DNA of 64,000 nucleotides from Elymus sibiricus (lineage: Eukaryota > Streptophyta > Magnoliopsida > Poales > Poaceae), in contig CM077675.1 of NCBI GenBank assembly GCA_039707655.1, forward strand, positions 420,007,162 to 420,071,161, given 5' to 3'. Numbering within the stretch: the first letter of the stretch is position 1; every line of letters starts with the position of its first letter. A model generated the notes under the pieces. That model was not told where the DNA came from, did not search any database, and saw only the letters and a list, made by a program, of their open reading frames with translations. A program made the translations under genes and the position numbers. Shown here in pieces: positions 55,961 to 64,000 of the stretch.

Positions 55961-58852
55961 ATGGCAATGAGGTCGAGGGGGTTGCAGCTGCGGTCGAGCG
56001 TGCTTGTCGTCGTCGTCGGCGTGTTGTTGCTGCTGGTGACGGCGGCGCCGCGCGCGGCGGCGGCGGGGCTGAGCCGGAACTACTACGCCAAGACGTGCCC
56101 CAACGTGGAGGCGCTGGTCCGCGGCGCCGTCACCCAGAAGCTGCAGGAGACCTTCAACGCCGCGCCCGGCACCCTCCGCCTCTTCTTCCACGACTGCTTC
56201 GTCAGGGTACGGGCTTACGCCGCATACAACAAGATCAAAACATGCTTCTAGTGTTTGATGTTTTCGTCGGTTAATGGGATGGTTGATGTGATGGGCGCGC
56301 AGGGTTGCGACGCGTCGGTGCTCATCTCGGGGCCGGGCGACGAGCACAGCGCGGGCGCGGACACGACGCTGTCGCCGGACGCGCTGGACCTCATCACGCG
56401 CGCCAAGGCCGCCGTGGACGCCGGCTGCTCCAACAAGGTCTCCTGCGCCGACATCCTCGCCCTCGCCACCCGCGACGTCGTCCAGCAGGTACGCACGCCG
56501 GCCGCGCCCGCGCACGGCAAACCCCGTCTCTCTCACTCTCTCTCTCTCTCTCCTCGCCGCCGCTTTCAGCCTGAAAGCGCGGAGCGCCGTCCGAGTGCCG
56601 CCGCTTTCTTTCCTCGACGGCGACGCGCTGGCGGCACCAATTAACAAAGCGTGCGCCTAAGCCCTCACTTAGCCTAGCTCCCCGTGTCTTATTAGCGCTA
56701 ACCGCGCCGCGCCGCGCCTGCCCGTCGGCGGACAGCCATGATGGCCGATGAGGCTGACAAGTCCCACGCCGTGCGCGCACACTGGCGCTCTGGAGCTCTC
56801 TGCCCGTGCAGCCGCAGCGACGAGCCTCCTCTCGCTCTCTCTCTCCTAGCTGTGCGTCAGTGACGACGCCATTATTGTGCCTCTCCCTGCGCCGGGAACA
56901 CGTACGTCCGTGCCCACGCGCCCGGCCCGGGCCTGGACTTTGTGTGCGCGCGTCGCAACCTCGGTGGTGCCGAAACCATGGCCGCCCCACCAGCATACAG
57001 TAGCTAGCAGCTAGGACTGGAGTAAGTGGCGCTGCCCAACGAACAACTACTCGTACAGTACACTCCAAGGCACTCGATTAAGTACCCCTAGTACTCCTAG
57101 ATTAGTGTTAGAGTGTAGTAGTACGACCGCTGGATTAAGTACTGGTAACATGTCACTTGCTACGTCGATCCTAGCTTCGGTTGCAACATTCTCGGGCGTT
57201 CCAGCAGTTTGTTTCGGGTAAAAAAGCCCGAAAAGTTGGGATGTTTTGGCGCTAAAACTTGGGTCGTGGTCCCGGCTGTGGCCGAGCTGGTCGGAACTGC
57301 GCTGTCGTATTTATTCATCCGTCCATCCGGTAGCAGTCTTCTTCCAGAGTCGAGAGGGCACGACGCACGTCATGGGGACGGACGCGACGCGAGTTACTGC
57401 TGCGCTGTCCGTCTCGGACCGGCCTCCTCTTCTGACCCGAGACCAGTCGGGTTCATGACAGTCCCCCGGTGAAAAAAGAGCGGCGTCCCCGGCGTGGCGC
57501 GTACACACGGTTTGGCCGCGTAAATGAACCGCGTACGTACGTACGTACGTGTGGCCACTGTGGCGGCAGCGGTAGAGCTGCTGCGGAATTAATCCGTCCC
57601 TCAATTATTGTGCGTCGCGCAAGTTGCGCGCCGTGCCGGAGACTCTGCTCAAGCCCGTACTGTACTTAGACTTGATTGCAAAACTGTGCTGTTATAATCT
57701 CAATTGCTAATGATGATGATTTTGAATTTTTGTTGGTTGATGATGCAGGCGGGAGGGCCGTCGTACGCGGTGGAGCTGGGGCGGCTGGACGGCAAGGTGG
57801 GGACGCGGGCCGTGGTGAAGCACAGCCTCCCCGGCGCCGGCTTCACGCTGGACCAGCTCAACAAGCTCTTCGCCGTCAACGGCCTCACCCAGACCGACAT
57901 GATCGCGCTCTCAGGTCAGTAGTACGGTTTGATAGGCACCATATATCACGCCAAAACATTCCCTGAATTATTAGCCGATAGATCGCTCAAGTTGATAGAT
58001 AGATAGTTGGGACGGTGGTTAGCAAGTCCCATGTCAGCGAACCGGAGTGGCCGAATGGCTGGAAGCGGCGCCGTGAGGGCGCTCATCACCTCCTACTACT
58101 ATCCCCATCAGTACAGTAGGACAATGCTCTCCTCAAGCGTACCAACCGATCGGGCATGCAAGCCATTGCCAGCCAAGGGCTACTGCATGCCCGTAGAAAC
58201 ACACGGCCTTTCCAGCTTGGCGTAGGGTAGATAAGTTACAACTTTCGCTGCAGTGCAGCGCGTGCAGGCCATTTCATTGTCACTGGTGTGATCAGGTCCC
58301 ATAAATCCATCTCCATCTTACTGTGCTACGCACGTTCGTTCCGGCCTTCGCTGCCGCTGACGAGCCACGACTATACTCCTTGATACTTCAACCATGTCAA
58401 TTAGTTACAGTTACTTACTGACGTGAAAAAACAATGCAGGGGGGCACACGATCGGGGTGACGCACTGCGACAAGTTCGTGCGGCGGCTGTACACGTTCAA
58501 GGGGGCGCGGCCGCAGTACAGCCCGCCGATGAACCTGGCCTTCCTGCGGCAGATGCGGGGGACGTGCCCGCTCAACTACAGCCCGGCCACGGTGGCCATG
58601 CTGGACGCCGTCACGCCGCTCAAGTTCGACAACGGCTACTACCAGACGCTGCAGCAGCAGAAGGGCCTGCTGTCGTCCGACCAGGTGCTCTTCGCCGACC
58701 GCCGCTCCCGGGCCACCGTCAACCACTTCGCCGCCAACCAAACCGCCTTCTTCGACGCCTTCGTCGCCGCCATGGCCAAGCTCGGCCGCATCGGGGTCAA
58801 GACCGCCGGCTCCGACGGCGAGATCCGACGGGTCTGCACCAAGGTCAACTAA
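55961..58852 (+). CDS. Class III secretory peroxidase, four exons, intact
   Basis: Exons 55961-56206, 56303-56488, 57749-57914 and 58440-58852 join to 336 codons; every intron is GT-AG. Residues 1-35 form a secretion signal (long leucine/valine run, AAPRAAAA end). The distal haem pocket is LRLFFHDCF with R73 and H77. The proximal ligand is H202 in [11 protein letters not shown]. Eight cysteines (46, 79, 84, 124, 130, 209, 242, 332) fit the four disulfides of the family. Such enzymes use hydrogen peroxide to oxidise phenolics in the apoplast and cell wall, acting in lignin and cross-link formation or defence. The second Gly in GGHTIG replaces the usual Ala. The C-terminal part ([19 protein letters not shown]) resembles the PRX16/45/51/73 type. 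Three introns at the conserved class III positions; intron 2 is 1260 bases. Alternative ATG at codon 3. Confidence 0.95.
56489..57748 (+). other. Peroxidase intron 2 with microsatellite
   Basis: Unusually long for this gene (introns 1 and 3 are 96 and 525 bases). Contains a TACG repeat at 57532-57552 and a TC run at 56528-56552. No nested transposon was recognised. Confidence 0.7.
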
Positions 58853-58904
58853 TCATAATTCTAGCTGCCATGGTAGTAGCATCACACGTACATTCAGTAG
58901 AGAG

Positions 58905-58928
58905 GGTAAATGGATGGATGGATGGATG
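58905..58928. repeat. (ATGG)n in peroxidase 3' UTR
   Basis: ATGGATGGATGGATGGATGG, about 55 bases after the stop codon. Confidence 0.85.
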
Positions 58929-59059
58929 GGCCAGTCAGTTCTGTTATATGTGTCTCTCCTCTTTCTCCCTCCCCAATGCCCATGCATGCACCATATGCTC
59001 ACACATGTGATATTGTCATAGCCGATTTGTTCCAGCCCGATTCTTTTCTTCATCATGTA

Positions 59060-59065
59060 ATAAAG
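59060..59065 (+). promoter_or_regulatory. Probable poly(A) signal of peroxidase gene
   Basis: AATAAA about 210 bases after the stop codon, a plausible 3' UTR length. A GT-rich stretch follows near 59080. Confidence 0.55.
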
Positions 59066-59069
59066 CATG

Positions 59070-59514
59070 TAAATGCTGTGGGGTAGGAGGCACAGTTACA
59101 TCCATGTAAATGTTACGGTTGGTCCGGTTAATCAACAAGTATATCCCATATGAATGAATCAAGTTATTCTTTGATACAAGAACATGTTGCATGCTTCATG
59201 GCAGAAGATTCAACATGCACGGATGTGTACGCAGTTGAATCTGTGCACTCAACTGTATGGCATAGTGGCTCCAGCCTGGTGGTGACAGAGGATGCAACAT
59301 GCAGGGATGGTCCAAGTTTCTCATAACTACGGCCAAGCTGAGCTGTGAACAACTGAAAGGAACCATGTGATGTTTTCAGTCAAACATCCAAGGCTCCAAG
59401 TACACATCAATGCACCCGAAAATGACAAGAACAACAGTACGATGTCCAACTACTCGTCTACATAGATGATCAAGGTTTCTCAACATATAAGAGCAACTGT
59501 AACCGAGTCGTCTT
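59070..59514. other. No gene seen
   Basis: Unique DNA. A near-repeat GATTCAACATGCACGGATG / GAGGATGCAACATGCAGGGATG occurs at about 59209 and 59289. Confidence 0.4.
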
Positions 59515-59770
59515 GTTTCAAAATAACTATCCAGATGATAAGTGTCACACGTGTCGCGCGAAGTAACACCGTCCTGACAATTTTTTACAACTAAAATTGC
59601 CATCCAAAAGAAAAACAAATCCTCAAAAAATCTGATTGCCATCCAAACAGAAAGTTGCCATGCTTTACAACTAAAGTTGGCATCCTCGGATAACTAAAGT
59701 TGCCATAAAAAAACATCAGGACAGAATAATTTTGTGCCACACGGGTGGCAGTTATTGTTTCAAAAACAAT
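59515..59770. mobile_element. Small TTGCCAT-containing MITE, possible Mutator-like
   Basis: The centre repeats AAAGTTGCCAT and ATTGCCATCCAAA units, and diverged inverted ends are visible: GTGTCACACGTGTCGCGC...CCGTCCTGAC on the left against the complement of ATCAGGACAGAATAATTTTG...GCCACACG on the right. A related copy of the texture is at 6218-9060. Assignment to Mutator-like elements is inference. Confidence 0.4.
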
Positions 59771-59989
59771 AACAAAGTTGCCATATTGAAACACATAGTC
59801 GCCATAAGAGCTTCCATGTCATTGGACACACTCATCCGCGGGGCATCCTTTTTTCCCAATCTCCAAAACATATATATTCAGTTAAACCCGTGCAGGATGG
59901 CAAGGGCTTGGACAACCACATGACGGTGAGGGCGAGGAAGATTCCGATAGGGGTACCGATTCCCACGGAGCTTTCGTCACCGATTACTC

Positions 59990-60262
59990 GTTTTTGGCAG
60001 CAAATTCAGCTTCGGGGTGTTGATTCCGATGACGGCGACTGAATTCCAGCAACAACGCTCGAATTGTGAGAAGCACTATGACAGACACCTACATGGATGC
60101 CCCATCTAGCTTCTCATAGTTTCAAACATCCATGTCAATTTCAGCTTCAGGGTGCTGATTCTGGCGGCAGTGACTCGATTCCGATGGTGGTGCTCGAAAA
60201 TGTGAGAAGCAGAGAATCCATGTATCCCCATGGATCCTCTGTTTCTCACATTTTCAAACATC
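59990..60262. repeat. Two tandem units with hairpins
   Basis: Unit one (about 60010-60137) and unit two (about 60140-60262) share CAGCTTC(G/A)GGGTG, TGATTC, GTGAGAAGCA and TTTCAAACATC. Within unit two, 60196-60222 is the reverse complement of 60229-60255 at 25 of 27 positions, with a 6-base loop. Confidence 0.65.
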
Positions 60263-60329
60263 GATGTTGATTTCACTACTCCATGCATCACTCATTGTCG
60301 AGCCGTCAATTTCTTTCACTACAGGAATC

Positions 60330-60935
60330 AGGCTCTTTGCCGTCTGCCATGGCACACGGCAAAGGGCAAAACCACAGACGGCAAAGGCCTTTGCCGTCAG
60401 CCAGCGGACGGCAAAAGTTTGGGCCGAACAAACCCCGACAAAGGGGTTCTTTGCCGTCTGCATTGGCACAGCGGACGGCAAAGATTTTTTGCCGTCAGCC
60501 TGCAGACGGCAAAGACGGCAGACGGGGTAGTACTAACGGTAGCACCGTTAGGTGGCTAACGCCCCCCCCCCCCAGCCCTTTGCCGTCTGCCCCGGACAGC
60601 CCACACATGTCTTTGCCGTCTGCCCCTGACGGCCCCCACCCAGCCCATTGACCCACGGCCCAGCCCTTTGCCGTCTGCCCCCGACGGCCCAGCCCAGCCC
60701 TTTGACGTCCGCCCCCGCTATGCCGACGACCACCGTCGGCAAAGAAGCCAAATGGCCCCAGCCCTTTGCCGTCCGCCCCACGCTATGCCGACGGCCACCG
60801 TCGGCAAAGAAGCAAAATGGCCCAGGCCTAGCGCTCCCAGGTTTAACAGGTGGCTGCCACGTGTCTTCTTTGCCGACGGTGGCCGTCGGCATAGCGGCTT
60901 TGCCGTCCGGGGCAGACGGCAAAGCGACTGTATTG
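60330..60935. repeat. CACTA subterminal repeats (TTTGCCGTC / GACGGCAAAG)
   Basis: At least 20 copies of the nine-base core in both orientations, often as facing pairs around GGC or CTGC. In other CACTA elements such repeats are the binding sites of the element's own DNA-binding protein. A run of C (60563-60574) is also present. Confidence 0.85.
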
Positions 60936-61264
60936 CCTCTTTTTTTTTCTGTTTTTATTATATTCAACATTTTCCAGAGGCAAATTTATGATATGTATAT
61001 ATATATTTCACAGAAACAATATCCCTGCCATATGGATATGATCAACCAACAATTATACCAAATTGAAAGTATCAAATGTCACTTTGTTCACCATATTACA
61101 ATAGTTTCATCCATACATACATAGTCTCATACATATAGGTAGAAAGTTTCACGTAAGTTCATCGATACAAAATGAAAACTGAAAGTAAACACTAGCACTA
61201 CATCAAAGCAAGCTGCCGTGAACTCAATCAAATCTGCAAAATTGGAAATAAAAAAGTTAGAAAA

Positions 61265-61345
61265 AGAATACTAGAAGAAGTAGAAGAAGATCTAGAAGTA
61301 GAAGAAGATGTAGAAGAAGAAGATGAAGAAGCGTTTTTCTTCTCT
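61265..61345. repeat. AGA/AAG-rich microsatellite
   Basis: Interrupted GAAGAAG/TAGAAG repeats followed by a pyrimidine-rich mirror (TTTTTCTTCTCTCT and TTTTTCTTCTTCTT, to 61372). Confidence 0.75.
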
Positions 61346-61379
61346 CTCTGTCTCCTCTTGTTTTTCTTCTTCTTATTGC

Positions 61380-61700
61380 TTATTTGTGTCATTTTAGAGC
61401 TAACCTAGGTAATTATCACATTTTTGACCTAACTAAGCTTATTGTGTAATTTTGCAAGAAAATAAGCTAAGTCTATGGCATCTATGAGGTTACCAAGTCT
61501 ATTATGCCATTTTTGAGTTAACTAAGCTTATTATGTCAGTGTGGAGGAAACAATGCTAAGTATAGGTCATTTTAGAGCTAACTTAGGTATAATATGTCAT
61601 TTTGGAGATAAGTAAGCTTACTATGTCATTTTAGAGGAAACAAAGCTAACTTAGGTAAAATATGACATTTGTCTAAGTGCTAAGTTTGTCATTGTGCTCA
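61380..61700. repeat. Imperfect tandem repeats inside CACTA
   Basis: Irregular units of about 40-50 bases around TATGTCATTTTAGAG and GCTAACTTAGGTA / TAAGCTTA. Likely intron or non-coding DNA between the last exons and the subterminal repeats. Confidence 0.6.
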
Positions 61701-61943
61701 GTTTGTCTAAGTGCTATGTTTGTCTTTGTTTGAGAAAATGAGCCAAGTAAGTGGCATATTAGGGCTTACGGAGGTGAAGCACCGGGGTTGCTCGGGCCGG
61801 TGTCAGCTAGAGCACTACTTGGCCCTGGAGAAGGATCGTGCGATGCGGCTCGGGAGTTATGCTATACCAAAGATCATTTGCGTTAGCATGATGACGTTGA
61901 AACGTTAAGACTAGTAACTAATGAACATTGAAATGAAACTCAC

Positions 61944-64000
61944 CGTTCCAGCCGTGGTAATGACTGACATCGGCGGAGGGGTCTGGACGGTCTTCTCGCA
62001 GAAAGTCTGCACATTTGGTTTTGACAAGTCAATCATATTGGTTATTAATGAAAAGAACATGTAGTGCATGATTTGGCTAATATGAAGAAGAAACTTACCA
62101 CGATGAGCTCGTACATGGCCCGGTTAGACGCATCGTTCCGTGCCCTCTCCTCCTCCAACAACCTAGCTATCCTCTCCTCCAAATCCCTCTTCTCCTCCGC
62201 CGCCTGCCGGGCCTGTTCCGCCAGAAGCGCCTGGGTTGTCTCTCTCTCTTTCTGCAGAGCAGCCCGCAACACAACTCCTCGTTAGCATTGTAATCATCTT
62301 TGTTCGCACACACAATGTAATGGAGGAAAGCTATCTGAGTCCGTATGACTAACCTCGATGGCGAGCTGGACTGGCCGTGGACGAGGCGTCATCTCAGGAC
62401 AGGAGCTCGTTTGGCGCGCCTTGATCTGCCGGAGAGTGCGCGAAGACCGTATAAGTCCATCTCCAATGGCTATCGAGCCATGGGGCCTCCCGTCGCCAGT
62501 TATCATCACCAGGTCTGGATCAATAGGATGCTGGCTCGGGTTGAAGTCCTCCCCATTCACCGCCTTCCCCACATCTCTGTACCTCACGAGCTTGTTGTGG
62601 GAGGAGATGTTGGTGAAGCTCTGGGGATTATCGAGGTTAGACTCAGAGAATGCCTTGGCCTTCTTGTACGAGGCAGTATGGGCCATGGCATAGAGGTCAT
62701 ACACCTGTGGCACCTCCGTCTTATTGTAATGCGCCTACAAGAGAGGAACAAAGTATTAATAAAGGGGTCAAGCTAGCATCAAAAAATGAATTGCAGGAAT
62801 CATGAAGCAAACCACATACCCAGTTCCGCCCGAACTGAAATAAGTTGGCGCTGCCTTGATGGTGTGGCACACCTTCCATTTGGGCACGCCGTTCCTTGGC
62901 ATCGTCGTGGACGGCTCGCCATTCGTCAGAGCACCACTCATTCACCAACGCCTCCCAACAATCCATCTTATCCGCACACCATCTCGGGGGCACCTAAGTT
63001 AGTAAAGAGAAATTTGAGAGCTACGCCTACGAATCAAAGCAAGGAAACTAAGTACAAGGCCTTAAGAATAGATAATTACCTTCATGTACTGCTCCTTGTC
63101 CAGAAACTTTCGGCGGGACGACGACTTGTCCTTCTTAATACGCCGCGAGGCGTAGTAGTCTCGAACAACCTGTACCCGAGCCTCGTGCCGTAAGTTCTGT
63201 AGTAGGCGCCTGCACTCGTAATTGATAAGCTTTGCCGCGGCCTCCTCGTATCCCTCCTCACACCTGTAGAAGGTCTGCAATCAAACGAGACAACACTCAT
63301 TAGTACAATAAATAGCTATTATTGATTTTTAATTGTGTAAAGGAGAAATTACCCAGAACTTTCTGATCACCATGTCGGCCCTCGTGTGGCACAACACATC
63401 ATCGATCATCTCCTCCGGCGGGGCCGGGGCAGCCAAGTAGTGCTCCCATTTCAATCCTAACTCTGGAAGCTGACCCTCGCCGGGCAACGTGACAAACCCC
63501 GGGAAGTTATGCCGTAAAAGCACACCAAGGATGGAGTTGGGCCTGCGGACATCCTTGGCGTGAATCCAACCCCTGCAGTATGACAAAGCCAACACATTAG
63601 ATATGTGAAGAAACATGAAGGCTAAAGGTTTAAAAAGAGTAAATGCACTTACTTCAGCGACTCAGGCCTAATCAGCCACCTATGCTCGTGGGTCGCCGGC
63701 ACGGGCGGGAGCCGTGTACACCCACGCTGGTAGATGGTGGCCCCCTCAGCCACCTCGTCCCCGCTATCAGAAAGCTGATCCCCGCCACCATCAGCATGGC
63801 CACTCGGCTCCGGCTGATGCAGATCCGGCCAGGTATCCCATCCGGTCGAAGCGTGTGGAGTCTCGTAGGATGAAGCGTCTGGCACAGGAGTCTCGCGGGA
63901 CGAAGCGTCCGGCATAGGAGTCTCGCGGGTCGAAGCGTCTGAGACAGAAGGATCGTCGACCCGAGGCTCGTGGACAGGAGTCCTTGTAGCCTCCACCTCA
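61944..64000 (-). CDS. CACTA-associated Ptta/En/Spm protein, 5' end outside window
   Basis: Minus-strand gene with GT-AG introns. Exons: beyond 64000-63653, 63572-63353, 63274-63080, 62993-62820, 62734-62354, 62251-62099 and 62006-61944; any final exon is not placed. The first visible exon has three and a half copies of a 10-residue repeat (SDASTRETPM, PDASSRETPV, PDASSYETPH), an acidic stretch and PPVPATHEHRWLIRPES. Then come GWIHAKDVRRPNSILGVLLR, the core EEAAAKLINYECRRLLQNLR with VVRDYYASRRIKK, a WCADKMDCWEALVNEWCSDEW exon, ASYKKAKAFSESN, and a coiled coil (ERETTQALLAEQARQAAEEK). This matches the plant transposon protein family of CACTA elements (Transposase_24 type), thought to bind element ends rather than cut DNA. 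The exons I can see are open. Confidence 0.75.

Larger units (their letters stand above)
60317..64000 (-). mobile_element. CACTA transposon, left part (continues past window)
   Basis: Begins CACTACAGGAATCAGG at 60317. Followed by dense subterminal repeats of TTTGCCGTC and GACGGCAAA in both orientations to 60935. The gene inside reads leftward. The right terminus lies beyond 64000, so the 3-base TSD cannot be tested. The bases before the terminus are TTT. Confidence 0.9.

Noticed and set aside
58030..58080. tRNA-like GTGGCCGAATGGCTGGAAGC stretch in peroxidase intron 3
   Set aside because: No acceptor stem, anticodon arm or T-loop could be folded around it.

Overview
This is eukaryotic nuclear DNA from a grass of the wheat tribe (Triticeae: wheat, Aegilops, barley or rye). 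I infer this from the transposons. Two Copia elements have LTRs beginning (element sense) TGTTGGAAATATGCCC or TGTAGGAGATATGCCC, as in the BARE/WIS/Angela group. There is an initiator-Met-tRNA primer binding site, a CACTA element with TTTGCCGTC subterminal repeats, PIF/Harbinger elements, a Stowaway MITE and a LINE with TIR-free, A-tailed structure. The species cannot be settled from the sequence alone. Most of the window is transposable-element DNA. I find two plausible host genes: an intact class III peroxidase (55961-58852, +, four exons) and a single-exon MATH-domain gene (10065-10673, -).

Layout. 1-6141: a multi-level array of a degenerate module, four diverged copies, with exon-like ends, enclosing a tandem duplication of about 1.6 kb whose copies start about 2.84 kb apart. 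6142-6217: the terminus of a CACTA element. 6218-9060 and 11300-12660: two copies of an AT-rich repeat full of TTGCCATG, flanking the MATH gene. 12660-15068: AT-rich, no gene. 15069-23392: a decayed Copia element (minus strand) with one truncated LTR. 23393-23830: a PIF/Harbinger end. 23831-29737: no gene; MITEs and microsatellites. 29738-29853: a short retroposon with target-site duplication (TSD). 29880-33888: degraded PIF/Harbinger DNA with a hAT element (29932-30907) nested inside.

34285-51964 is the structural centrepiece: a LINE bounded by a 14-bp TSD, broken in ORF2 by a young Copia element whose 1327-codon polyprotein is intact. The Copia/LINE boundary has itself been partly duplicated, giving the order LINE-LTR-LINE fragment-LTR tail-Copia interior-LTR-LINE. 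52299-54784 is another PIF/Harbinger element with perfect TAA TSD. The peroxidase gene follows with its TATA box, introns and poly(A) signal. 60317 to the window end is the left part of a CACTA element, with TIR, subterminal repeats and at least seven exons of a Ptta/En/Spm-type transposon protein gene on the minus strand.

The genes do not form a pathway. The peroxidase acts in the cell wall or apoplast, and the MATH protein, if expressed, would be a substrate-adaptor-like fragment. The rest records nested insertion and local rearrangement. I did not find a convincing new biological system; the strongest unusual signal is the LINE/Copia mosaic at 37060-49800.
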